Source of the DNA: Muricea muricata | Lineage: Eukaryota > Cnidaria > Anthozoa > Malacalcyonacea > Plexauridae | Length of the DNA stretch: 64,000 nucleotides | Reading direction: 5' to 3' | Assembly: GCA_963855995.1 (NCBI GenBank) | Contig: OY979717.1 | Span: forward strand, 25,501,746 to 25,565,745 | In this document: in pieces, positions 1-9,837 of the stretch | Numbering within the stretch: the stretch's first letter is position 1 | How the letters are laid out: every line of letters starts with the position of its first letter | Notes under the pieces: model-generated | Seen by the model: only the letters and a program-made list of their open reading frames with translations | Database searches by the model: none | What the model was told of the DNA's origin: nothing | Made by a program: the position numbers and the translations under genes

Positions 1-292
1 AAAAGTTGTACCATTCATTCTAGTTAAACCTTTCTCATCTGAACAATGCGCAATATATGTTAACGATGGCCAAAACGATTCAAGGCAGGGTGAGGGATCG
101 ACCTCAGGCGTTTAGACTTACAACACTATGTCTTGACCCTTATACTATAGCGGATATCATAAAAACCTTCCACAGTTTATTCCACTTAAACGTTTCTGAT
201 AAGAAAGTTTTAAGTAGAATAAACGGAAAATCGTTTTCATGTCAGTCACCATAGTTTACAGGGCTAAGATTGATCCCTCTGCTTGCCTTACA

Positions 293-535
293 TACACAGC
301 AAAAAACGAACAACCTGTTCTGGCCTGATGAAAACAGCCATGAACAATGTTGTGCTGCCCACATTGTTCAAGGTTGTCAACAATACTAAACAAGTTGATG
401 AGCCTGAATTAGCCTGCAATCAGGTGTAACAATGTTGAACAATATTGTTGACAACCTTGAACAATGTGGGCAGCACAACATTGTTCAATGCTGTTTTTAT
501 CAGGCCAGAACAGGTTGTGCGTTTTTTGCTGTGTA
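293..535. mobile_element. Palindromic MITE, family F1 (TACACAGC ends)
   Basis: Left arm (293-391) and right arm (435-535) are nearly perfect reverse complements around a loop of about 43 bases. The ends read TACACAGC and GCTGTGTA, so a TA target duplication with TIR CACAGCAAAA is the simplest reading, as in Tc1/mariner-derived MITEs. It has no coding capacity; the ORF at 432-683 is an accident of the arm. A fragment of the same terminus lies at 62571-62616. Confidence 0.85.
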
Positions 536-765
536 CCATACCCATCATAGTACAGCGGGAAAAGTGATCGTTTACCAAAGCATGGGGCTAAGATCTATTC
601 CTCACTTTGCCTCGATCCTTTTGAGTGCCTTGAATCCTTTTAACACACATAGCGCGTTGTCTAAAAGTAGTATATATATGTAAAGCACTAGAGCTCATTT
701 TTCAAGATACTTCATGTAATCCTAAATGAAATGTTTCCAAAATCCAAGGTGTCGCGCGGATTTTC

Positions 766-884
766 GGTTACAATTCCATGACACGCAATAATACAGACTG
801 ATTGGTCGTTCTTATAAGAACGACAAATTTGATTGGTCGTGCTCATTCCGTGACTGTCTTATTGCGTGTCATGGAATTGTAACC
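766..884. mobile_element. Short hAT-like MITE with 8-bp target duplication
   Basis: Terminal inverted repeats of 26 bp start GGTTACAATTCCATG. The element is bracketed by a perfect 8-bp direct repeat GGATTTTC (758-765 and 885-892), the duplication length of hAT elements. The core contains two copies of GATTGGTCG and a TTCTTATAAGAA palindrome. It splits the sequence upstream of the polymerase cassette. Confidence 0.85.
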
Positions 885-906
885 GGATTTTCACAATTTT
901 TTGCAG

Positions 907-1014
907 ACGTCATCAGAAAAAAATCCAAGATGGCGCCCGCCCTCGGATTTTCTGGAGTTGTGGGAAAAAATGCTGAGTCAGCATTTTTTAAAAATCTTCC
1001 CACCAAGATGGCGG
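907..1014 (+). promoter_or_regulatory. Candidate promoter motifs: Maf recognition element and two YY1-like sites
   Basis: TGCTGAGTCAGCA at 971-983 is a perfect 13-bp palindrome equal to the T-MARE consensus bound by Maf/CNC bZIP dimers. It lies between two CCAAGATGGCG motifs (925-935 and 1003-1013) resembling YY1 sites. The group is 90-200 bases upstream of the first ORF of the polymerase cassette. The motifs are visible; their function as the cassette promoter is inference. Confidence 0.4.
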
Positions 1015-1103
1015 AAAAAAAATCCCTTGAAAAAAATTTTAAGGAATTTTCACCAAAAAAAAATTGAGAGGTCGAGAAAGCGTTTTTTCCAAAATCGTAA
1101 AAA

Positions 1104-1388
1104 ATGGGCAGTCCAATCGATATTCCTAATGCAAGCCAGTGTCGTGTTAATCACGGGATAAAAAAACGGATTCGTGATATGGAACTTCAAAAAAAAGCAA
1201 ACGAATTATGGTCCGAATATGGAAAAAATTATAGTAGGTAAGAGTTGAATATCTTAGCTAGGGCTGCTGGGATTCAATATTTTTTAAAATACAAAAAGCA
1301 CGAACTTGCGTTAAAATTAGGTATAGACTTACCCAAAAAAAAAAATCGCGGGACCCAAAAAGCGAATTTTCGGAAACGGCAAAGATGA
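1104..1388 (+). pseudogene. ORF A of the DNA-polymerase cassette, unknown function, one stop
   Basis: A 94-codon frame starts at ATG 1104 and ends with TGA 1386-1388. It is broken once by an in-frame TAA at 1239-1241 (codon 46). The product would be small, basic and without cysteine clusters, with a lysine-rich C-terminal part. Its stop overlaps the start of ORF B as ATGA (1385-1388). The overlap and the frame staying open for 48 codons beyond the stop suggest a real gene with one nonsense change. I do not recognise the family. Its place at the head of a polymerase cassette resembles the small accessory genes of protein-primed virus-like elements, but that is inference. Confidence 0.5.
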
Positions 1389-1609
1389 AGTTTTGCAAAA
1401 AGTGTCACCGGCGCATCGTCGAGAAATTTAACGGTCCGCGCAATTATGTTTGGGATAGTGATAAGGTATGTCGGTGTAATATTCACGTTGTTGGGAATGA
1501 CGATAATCCTAAAGTTGTCGTCCAACGCAGGAAGGGGTCCTGTAAGGTGAATATGAAACTGTCGGGGTTTAAAAAATCGCGTATTTTAAAACCTTTAAAA
1601 AGGTTTTAA
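1385..1609 (+). CDS. ORF B of the DNA-polymerase cassette, small cysteine-bearing basic protein
   Basis: 74 codons from ATG 1385, which overlaps the ORF A stop, to TAA 1607-1609. The N-terminus has a CxxC pair (residues 4-7), followed by a second C-x-C pair at about residues 29-31, a possible zinc-binding knuckle, then a Lys/Arg-rich tail suited to nucleic-acid binding. Before the transposon at 1610-4036 landed, the gap from this stop to the polymerase ATG at 4047 was only about 10 bases. Such packing is virus-like rather than host-like. Family not recognised; the role is unknown. Confidence 0.5.
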   Translation: MKFCKKCHRRIVEKFNGPRNYVWDSDKVCRCNIHVVGNDDNPKVVVQRRKGSCKVNMKLSGFKKSRILKPLKRF

Positions 1610-4036
1610 AGGCCGTTCGCCGTGACCCGATATCGTTCACTTTCATTAAGCATGTCGTGGAACTGAGGGAACTTTACAGAACATAACTTTTTCAAACACG
1701 GGGAGTTCGAATCTGAAAAGTTGCCGCTCCTCCGACCCGCAGTTTTTTCATAAAATCCATTTTAATTCCACTCTTTCGACACGCTTCAAATAATCTCCCG
1801 CCATTTTGAATCTTTAATATCCCGTTTGATATCGCTCAGAATGGTGATTATTCTGTCCCAGATCCCTCAACTCGCGGTAAATTGTCATTCTAACCGATGG
1901 AATTGCTAAAATCATTAATTTTGTAAACACATGGCTCCTTACAAAGGTGCTTGTCATGTTTGTGTGTGTGAAGTCCATTTCCACGGCAAAAATGGAGAAA
2001 TTAGAAGAGATATTAGCAAAATTTTTTGAGACATAATAAAGCAGTGCTTACATACGTCTTTATCATAAACAGAACTCGCAAAAGTCTACTATTCAGACAA
2101 GTTTACTATTATTACAAGTAAACTTTAAAGAGAGAGAGCTAAAGCCATCCTTGCCAATGCTGGACGAAAACGTTTGTAATAGGAAAGCAACGGACAAATT
2201 CATTCTATTTCCAGTTCTGAAAAAGGTAATAGATTATTTGTCCTTATCCATCTTCAAATGTTTTTCCCTAAATTTGCTCAATCTGTAAACAGCCCGGGGC
2301 TTTAGACATCACAGATATGACATTTCCATCTGTCTTTTTTCAATCTGGGTTACCTTGAATGGAAGTTGTCACAATGCAACATAGTATCTCAGACTGTAGC
2401 TATTAAAAGCGATTTCTGATTTCGGGGATAATGTAATGATAAAAGTATAACAATAGCATGCTTTTCATAGCCAGCATAGAACTGTAGAGCTGCTACTGGT
2501 TTTTTCTGATGCAAAAAAAAAACTCGATTATTTTGATAAACAGGAACAAGACGCCTGCTAGAGCTTTCACTTCGCCTGCCAAGAGTAGAAGAAAATGTGC
2601 ACAAGGGACACCAACAATTCCCTTTTAAAATCAGTTGTTATTAGGGTCAATTGTATATGTGACTCTAATGTAACACATAGGTTGGAAACATGTTGGAAAC
2701 ACCTCTCACTTCTAGATACCTTCCAGGAAAATTTAATTAGGCATTGGCTTGAGAGATAATTCTCTTGCAACTTGTAACTGGGGGGTATTACCCCACCAGT
2801 GATATCGCAACTGCTGCAATAACACTCCATTGTAAAAACGTTATTCGGTGCACTATTTTGTCATCTTGTTTATATATATTGAACAGGCATTGTTTATATA
2901 TATTGAGCAGCCTCTTAGTGAAATTAATGGTCACTTAGTGAGCTATAAATTGTGTCTCTTTTATGGGAGGTTTGGATGAAAACCCCCTTTATTGAAGATT
3001 GTTCTGTCTGTTTATTTTCAACTTAGGTTGATAAGTGTTTTAGTGCATGTTACTGTTGGTGTTTCAGACCTCATGTTTCTTGTGCACTGAAGTAACTGGA
3101 CACATTGAAGACAATATATGTTTTATTTGTAGTTCTAATAATATTATTGGAAAGTGAGGAGCAAAACATTTAAAACAGAAGTTTCAAGCGTTAACGCTTA
3201 ATGAATACATGAAAACAATTGTTGCAAAACTCTCTATTTAAAAATTGTCAACTAATTATTTATCCTGGGAGGTTATGTACAGTTAATGAATGCATGATGA
3301 AGGTGCACTATTATTGATTTTACCTATTTTTGGTCAAAGCCAAAGGCAACATTTTTGCTGCAGTTATACTTGGCTCTTAAGCACAACATGGCTGATAACT
3401 TATTATTAGTTATACTTTTCTGGTTGTCCGATGCTTTCCTCTGACAAACGTTTTCGACCAGCATTGGCAAGGGTGGTTTTAGGTCTCTCAAGCTTACTTA
3501 TATTACCTGAATCGTTGACTTCTGTGAGTTTTTTATATGATAAAAATAGGTTTAAGCACTGTTTTCTTATGTCTCAATATTTTTTGCTAATATATCCCTT
3601 TTGGTAGCTCTTTTATTTCTGCATTTGCCGTGGAAATGGACTTCACAACACAAACATGACTAGCAGCTTTGTAAGAAGCCATGTGTTTACCATTAGTTCA
3701 ATGGTGTTTACAAAGTGAACGATTTTAGCAATTCCATCGGTTAGAATGACAATTTACCGCGAGTTGAGGGACCTGGGACAGAATAATCACCATTCTGAGC
3801 GATTGCAAACGGAATATTGAAGAATTCAAAATGGCGGGAGATTATTTGAAGCGTGTTGAAAGAGTGAGAATTAAAATGGATTTTATGAAAAAACTGCGGG
3901 TCAGAGGAGCGGCAACTTTTCAGATTCGTACTCCCCGTGTTTGAAAAAGTTATGTTCTGCAAAGTTACCTCAGTTCCACGACATGCTTAATGAAATTTGT
4001 TTTCTAGCCACATTTTCGAACTACGGCGAACGGCCT
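1610..4036. mobile_element. Long-TIR DNA transposon (non-autonomous) inserted between ORF B and polB
   Basis: The outer ends are perfect inverted repeats, AGGCCGTTCGCCGT at 1610-1623 and its complement at 4023-4036. Similarity continues inward for roughly 600 bases per side (about 1610-2270 versus 3410-4036) with small indels. The core of about 1.1 kb has no recognisable transposase. It contains a copy of dispersed repeat F7 (2545-2606) and a duplicated 21-base TATA-rich motif near 2866-2910. Flanks are A/T-rich and the target duplication is unresolved. Superfamily not assigned. The insertion separates the cassette genes. Confidence 0.8.
2545..2606 (+). repeat. Dispersed repeat F7, copy 1
   Basis: About 60 bases starting ACAAGACGCCTGCT and ending GTGCACAAGG. 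Related copies occur at 13308-13365 (+) and 54277-54334 (reverse complement). Copy 3 forms one end of a larger inverted-repeat element, so this is probably the terminus of a dispersed transposon. Confidence 0.65.
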
Positions 4037-4046
4037 AATAAATAAA

Positions 4047-7000
4047 ATGCCGTCGAAATTTATATATATCGGAAACGTGAAAATTGGGACCGCGACGCCG
4101 ATCTGGAATTGAAACGTCGCGACAAGGCTGTCGAGAAGATTACAGCTACGGAGACAAGGAAACGGGAGCGCAAAGAGTACTTAAAATGGTCCCGGGAGAT
4201 AGGAAAAGAGAAAATACTGCGTGAAAAGAAAACCGCTGCAGAGACGAAGAAAAGGGAACGTGCTGAGTTTTTAAAATGGAACAAAGAAATACAAGCAGAG
4301 GAGGCACGACGTGAAATACTTCGCGATTTGAATGAAGAAAAAGGGTGGCGTGGTAGTAAAAAGTTTGCACAAATCCGTCATCGTTTTCGTCGAAAATTTG
4401 AACGTAGCAAACCTATTCGAATGCTAATGCAAAATTCACTACGTATTTTGATACGTACAAAATCTACGTCTGTGGTCGCGTTGATCCTGTTGCCGTATTT
4501 AAAAAAGCATTAGACTTGACGGTTGAAGAACGTGGTTTAAAACCCGGTGATAAGATTCGTATTATCGTATCGCACCCATCGTGGGCGAAACCGTTTTCGA
4601 CCAAATTAATTACGATTACGGACGACGGGTATTTTTTCTATAACCTTTTAAAAGTAGTTTTGGAGTATGTAGAATACAAAAGCGTTCCGTTAAACGAAGT
4701 TGTCGTTGAAGTACAGTGTACGAAAATCCCACGAGGATCAGGTCGTTTAACAATTACAAAAGATAATAGTGGTCGTAAAAGGTGTATTATCACGGTAAAA
4801 AATTCCGACACGATGTGTCTTGCGCGTGCTATGGTAACGGTTCATGCGAATATCAACAAAAACAAATGGACGAAATCCCAGTTAAAAAACGGGTTTAACG
4901 ATTCTCGAGTGCTCCAAGGGACCGAAGCGTTAAAATTACATGAAGGAGCAGGCGTCCCTATTTCAGACCACGGTAACACTTTGGAGGACGTTGAAACCTT
5001 TGCCAAACATCTCGGGGTCCAAATTAATATTATCGATGAAGACTATTTTAACGAGATTACTTTCACTACAAAAACCGATTCGGACGAAATTATATATTTA
5101 TACAAAAACAAGAACCATTTTGACGTGATAACTTCTATGCCAGCGTTCTTGGCAAAAGATTACTATTGCCATACATGTAGAAAGGGTTATACCCGTCGCG
5201 ATAAACACAAGTGCCCAGACAAGTGTTTAGCATGTTTCAAAACAGAAAAACATACGGGTGGTAAAATTATTTGCAACAAATGCAACAGGACATTTTTCGG
5301 TCAAAAATGTTACGATGAACATCTTCGAAATCGTTCCAAAGGTGAAAAACGTGACGTGGTTTGTGAAATTGTTCAAAAATGTTTAGAATGTAAACGGACC
5401 GTATCGGGCCTTAAACAACATATTTGCGGACACGCAACTTGTATTAACTGTAAAGAATATTGTGATCCGCAAACGCATCAGTGTTACATGTTACCTGTAG
5501 AAACCAAAGGTGGTGCGTGCACACGCGATCCTGTTTGTCATGGTCCAAAAAAGGACTGGTGTTTGTGTTGCAAAACGCGTACGACCAAGTATATGTTTTA
5601 CGATTTGGAAACGCGACAGGATACCGGTACGCACGTTGTGAATTACGTGAACGCTCAAGATTTTGACGGGAACGAATTTACGTTCAAAATAATAGAAGAA
5701 TTTTGTAAATTTGTATTTACGGACCGACATAAGGGTTATACGTTTATAGCGCACAATGCAAAAAGTTTCGATGCCCAGTTCATTTTGAAATATTGCATCG
5801 ATAACGCGATAACGGAACAAAAATTATGTACATGGCTGTAAAAGAATTCAATATACGATTCATCGATAGTATAGATTTCGTAAGCGGGGCATTAGCAACG
5901 TTACCAAAAACGTTCGGTTTTTCGGAATTAAAGAAAGGGTATTTCCCACATTTGTTTAATATTCCTGGGAACCAAAATTACGTAGGGTCGATACCCGCAA
6001 AACACTATTACGATCCAGATCATATGAAACCCAATTGCAATAATAGATCTAAATTTTTAAAATGGTACGATGAACGGGTTGAAGAAAACTACGTTTTTGA
6101 CTTCCAAAAAGAACTCCGTATGTATTGTCCTTCGGACGTAGATATATTACGACGTAGTATGATGACGTTTCGTGACGACTTCCTTAAAATTGGGATTAGA
6201 GATCTTAAGCAAGCGACGTTTTTGTCAACACGGACGGCAGCCGGAAGAAACTTGCGTCGTTATAGATGGCGAATGGTGGCGTCAGCCGTTCTCGATTGAA
6301 ACCATGAACGTGAAAGTTGACTGACTGCCGTTGTTGATTTCAAACAAGAACGGCTGACGCCATCATTCGCCATCTATAACGACGCAACTTACTTCCGGCT
6401 ACCGTCCGTGTTGACAAAAACGTCGCTTGCGCTCTCTAATATCGACCCGTTACAATATATTACGATTGCAAGTGTATGTATGACTATATATCGGTCAAAA
6501 TACATGCCTGAAAATACGATTGGAATTATTAAAGACGACCCAGAAAATACGTTTAGTAAAACGTCGATCCAGTGGTTACGATGGCAGTCCGAGATGGACA
6601 ACGTATACATCCAACATGCGATGAACGGTGGTGAATATTTTATTCCGATCATCGGGAAGGTCGACGGGTACTGTGAACAAACGAACACGGTCTATGAATT
6701 TCAAGATTGCTTCTGGCACGGGTGTCCTAAATGTTATACTGCGGATCGGATTAACCCGGTACTTCAACGTGATATGATCGAATTACAACGAACAACCGGG
6801 CTCAAAAACCAACGTATTCGTGATTTAGGTTATAATCTCGTGGACGTGTACGAGTGTGAAATACTGAAAAATACGGCATTTAAAAAATATTGTAAAACCA
6901 ATAACGTCGAACTCGTAACGCCGTTAAATCCTCGCGATGCCTTTTTCGGAGTCGTACGAACGTGACGAAATTAGCGTACGATTTCAAACCCAACGAATAC

Positions 7001-8232
7001 GGTCGGTACGTCGACTTTGTAAGTCTATACCCGGCCGTAAACTTTTTCAAAGGGTACCCCGTTGGGCACACAACTAAAATTTATAATCCAAAAACGTACG
7101 ACTCGAAATGACGTGGGTTTATCCAGTATAAAATAGATCCACCACGTGGGTTATACCATCCCGTATTACCTGTGCGATTACGGTGTGGGAAGGCAAACAA
7201 ATTGTTATTTCCTCTATGTCGTACGTGTGCCGAAACGCAAAAACAGGAAAAATGCGAACACTCGCCGGACGAACGTGTGTTTACGGGTACATGGTGCACG
7301 AACGAAGTTGTACTTGCCCTTGAAAAAGGGTATCGGATTATAGAAATATACGAGGTTTGGCATTTTGCAAAAACATCCGGTACGTTATTTCGAGATTATG
7401 TAAGGGATTTCATGAAATTAAAAATGGAATCGTCAACACCACCAGGCGAAGATATGGACGTTTTTAAACAACGCGTTAAAAACCACCTCGGTATCAGTGA
7501 ATTAGGTGAAATTAAAAAGAATCCTGGAATGCGACAGATAGCAAAACTTTGTTTAAATAGTTTGTGGGGAAAATACGGGCAAAGGATTAATCAAACACAA
7601 ACCGAGTATGTTACGAAACCTGCAGGTTTTGATAAAATCCTATTGAACGAAACGCACGAAGATATTAATATCCAATTTTTGAATAAGGACATGGTCCAAA
7701 TGCACTACAATTTGAAAAACCAGTTTGTCGACAATCATAACAATATCAACATCCCTATAGCGGCATTTACGACATCGCACGCACGTGAAATGTTATACCG
7801 GGTATTGGACCAACTCGGTGACCAAGTATTGGGGTACGATAAGGATTCGTGCTGGTTTGTTGAACGGGAGGACATAGGAATACAATACCGACAGGTGATA
7901 GTTTAGGCGAATTGACCGACGAACTCGAAGGCGGTAAATGGGTCGGTACAGGTCCAAAATCGTATTCGTACGAAACAAACACTGGTGACATTACGTGTAA
8001 AGTTAAAGGATTTACGTTAAACTACGAATGTAGCCAGATAATCAACGGTGGCGCTATGAACGATATTGTCCACGATCCAAGTAAAACGGTTACTATTGAA
8101 AAGAAAAACGCAATTACGCGGGACGCCAAAACGAAAACGATTGTCAACCAAGATCAAACGAAAACGTTTGCGTTAGGGTACGACAAACGCGTTCTACAAA
8201 GTAATTTCGATACGTTACCTTATAGGTATTAA
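4047..8232 (+). pseudogene. Family-B (protein-primed type) DNA polymerase of a Polinton/virus-like element, broken
   Basis: Order of parts: a charged coiled-coil-like N-terminus (about 4070-4400) and a Cys/His-rich cluster with many CxxC pairs (about 5160-5490). Then come exonuclease motifs I (DLET, about 5600), II (HNAKSFD, about 5750) and III (Y-x3-D, about 6120-6170). Palm motif A is DFVSLYP (about 7013-7035), motif B NSLWGKYG (about 7555-7580) and motif C DKDS (7838-7849). The C-terminal TGPKSYSY block is near 7950. This order matches DNA_pol_B_2 enzymes of Polintons, adintovirus-like elements and linear plasmids. Breaks are frameshifts near 4061-4070, 4405-4440, 5815-5830, 6945-6955 and 7875-7886, a TGA at 7109-7111 and an insertion at 6195-6440. 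Catalytic motifs survive, but the gene cannot make a full enzyme. Confidence 0.9.
6195..6440. mobile_element. Palindromic MITE inserted in the polymerase gene
   Basis: A 246-base near-perfect foldback. ATTAGAGA at 6195-6202 pairs with TCTCTAAT at 6433-6440, and the arms continue through GCAAGCGACGTTTTTGTC and its complement. Polymerase coding sequence resumes in the same frame on the right at about 6438. The insert therefore adds a multiple of three, but it brings its own TGA at 6297-6299. It lies after exonuclease motif III. Target duplication not clear. Confidence 0.85.
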
Positions 8233-8236
8233 AAAA

Positions 8237-8263
8237 ATTTTTAATCTTGATAAAGATTAAAAA
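8237..8263. other. A/T hairpin between polB and ORF C
   Basis: TTTTTAATCTT and AAGATTAAAAA pair around a 4-5 base loop in the 31-base gap between the polymerase stop (8230-8232) and the ORF C ATG (8264). It could be an RNA processing or termination signal of the cassette, or chance in AT-rich DNA. Confidence 0.35.
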
Positions 8264-8875
8264 ATGTTTGCTGGTAAAATTAAAAACCGGACCGTGGAAC
8301 GATTGGCATTTGAATTTTATATGATGTTATCACGGTACCATAGCATTGACGGGCGGTACCGCGAAACGAGAGGATTTAGGAAACTGTTTAAAATTGCAAT
8401 ATACGAGATTTTACAAAATAACGAGGATGCTGCACCTATTATACACCAGTGTTTAAAGGATATATTTTTAGAACCGTTTACTAGAGTCGGTATATACAAA
8501 CAAATTGGGTATATTTTACTACCTGCTCTTTGGAAAGATCATAGAGCTATTGAAAGGAAAAAACAAAACAAATTAAATTTTTTAATAGAGGTACTTGACG
8601 AGGCTGGTAGACATACGGAGGATCACGTTGTTAGGGTTATTGTAAAACCCTATATTTTGATGCGCACTTTTTTCCCAAATGTGGCCAAACTAGCACGTTT
8701 GACTGCATTTATCTCCACAAGTAAACGCTCAACAAAAAAACTAAATTATAACTTACTAACTAACTTTTTTAGCCCTATTTGGATCACCAAAAACCCATTT
8801 TGGGTTTATAAGCACTTTAACTCAAAATATTTTGATCGGGTTTACCAGTGCTGCGAAAATATCTTCAAACCTTAG
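8264..8875 (+). CDS. ORF C of the polymerase cassette, 203-aa protein of unknown function
   Basis: Intact frame from ATG 8264 to TAG 8873-8875. The protein is basic and mostly helical in character, rich in Lys/Arg/Phe/Tyr, with no signal peptide, clear membrane segment or cysteine cluster. It starts 31 bases after the polymerase stop on the same strand, which suggests it belongs to the same element. It is the only long ORF of the cassette without breaks, although the polymerase has at least six. That could mean later selection, chance, or a younger insertion. I recognise no domain. Capsid, terminal protein or a DNA-binding accessory protein are possibilities, with nothing in the sequence to choose among them. 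Confidence 0.55.
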   Translation: MFAGKIKNRTVERLAFEFYMMLSRYHSIDGRYRETRGFRKLFKIAIYEILQNNEDAAPIIHQCLKDIFLEPFTRVGIYKQIGYILLPALWKDHRAIERKKQNKLNFLIEVLDEAGRHTEDHVVRVIVKPYILMRTFFPNVAKLARLTAFISTSKRSTKKLNYNLLTNFFSPIWITKNPFWVYKHFNSKYFDRVYQCCENIFKP

Positions 8876-8961
8876 AAAATATTTTGAAACCTTGTTTCAC
8901 GTTTCAAAACGTTAGTTTCGCTAGAGCAAGTTATGATTCAAAATTTTATTTTAATTTGCTG

Positions 8962-9588
8962 GGGGCGGTTGTATAAAAGGCGTTTAGCTTAATGGATAAG
9001 TCGAAAATATTAACTATTGACTGAAAGCAAACTAAACTTTTCGTTCGGAACACAACAACTACGCATAGAACTACATATTTAGTTGATAAAATTTAACTTC
9101 AATGGACCTTTCCCCTTTTACATGAAATTTTGAGAAAATTCAAAATAGGCAAAAATATCACCACAGCTTGAAAGAGCATCCTAAGTTTAGTAAGATTGCA
9201 AAGTTCGGCTGTGAAATGTTGTAAAATGTAGAAAATATAGCCTTGCGAAGTTGGCAAATTTTGTATATATTTGTATTACGGGCGGAAAAGTGATAATCAG
9301 TTGATACTTTTGATTACCATTTTCCTACGCGTAATACAAATGTATACAAAATTTGCCAAATTTGCAAGGCTATATTTTCTACAGTTTACAACATTTCACA
9401 ACCAAACTTCGCAACTTTAGTAAACTTGGGATGCTCTTTCAAACTATGGTGATATTTTTGCCTATTTCGATTTTTTCAAAATTTTGTCTGAAAGGGGAAA
9501 GGTCCATTATTTACAAGATGAATAGGAGCGCTTTTCAATATTTGCCTGTCCACCGTTTAAGCTATAAACGCCTTTTATACAACCGACC
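8962..9588. mobile_element. MITE with a second palindromic element nested inside
   Basis: GGTTGTATAAAAGGCGTTTA near 8967-8986 is repeated inverted near 9565-9583, defining an element of about 630 bases. Its interior is mostly the independent palindrome at 9101-9508. The end resembles the terminus of the neighbouring MITE at 9593-9832 (GGTTGT ... GTTTAGC), so the two outer families are related. Confidence 0.75.
9101..9508. mobile_element. Palindromic element family F2, copy 1
   Basis: The termini AATGGACC (9101-9108) and GGTCCATT (9501-9508) bound a 408-base foldback whose arms pair almost throughout, with the centre near 9300. Full copy 2 is at 15516-15926 and a partial left arm at 48015-48118. 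There is no coding capacity; the ORF at 9353-9622 runs through an arm by chance. Confidence 0.85.
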
Positions 9589-9592
9589 CAGG

Positions 9593-9832
9593 GGCCGGTT
9601 GTTCGAAGCCCGTTTAGCTTAAACAGTGGTTAAGCTCAAAATAGAAACCAAGTTTATAGATTCATTCAACAACCAAACTAAAAGTTTTGAACCTTAATAG
9701 AATGATTATTTATGCTTACAACTACATATTTACTGCAAAATATTTAAGTTAACTGTTTATCGAGTGATGTAAGAGTGTTATTTAATTTTGCCTATCCACC
9801 GTTTACGCTAAACGGGCTTCGAACAACCGGCC
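9593..9832. mobile_element. MITE with GGCCGGTTG ends and 5-bp target duplication
   Basis: GGCCGGTTGTTCGAAGCCCG at the left (9593) is matched inverted at the right end (9832). The element is bracketed by the direct repeat CCAGG (9588-9592 and 9833-9837). It was inserted at the right edge of the previous MITE. Superfamily not assigned. Confidence 0.85.
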
Positions 9833-9837
9833 CCAGG

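Noticed and set aside
901-1161. 86-codon basic ORF upstream of the polymerase cassette
   Set aside because: It runs over the YY1-like motifs and A-rich runs, overlaps ORF A in another frame, and has low-complexity Lys/Arg/Phe composition.
1700-1720. GTTCGAATC word resembling a tRNA B box
   Set aside because: No A box, anticodon arm or acceptor stem around it; it is part of the left TIR of the 1610-4036 transposon.
4060-4370. Minus-strand ORFs opposite the polymerase N-terminus
   Set aside because: Shadows of the charged coiled-coil coding strand, with Ser/Phe-rich composition.
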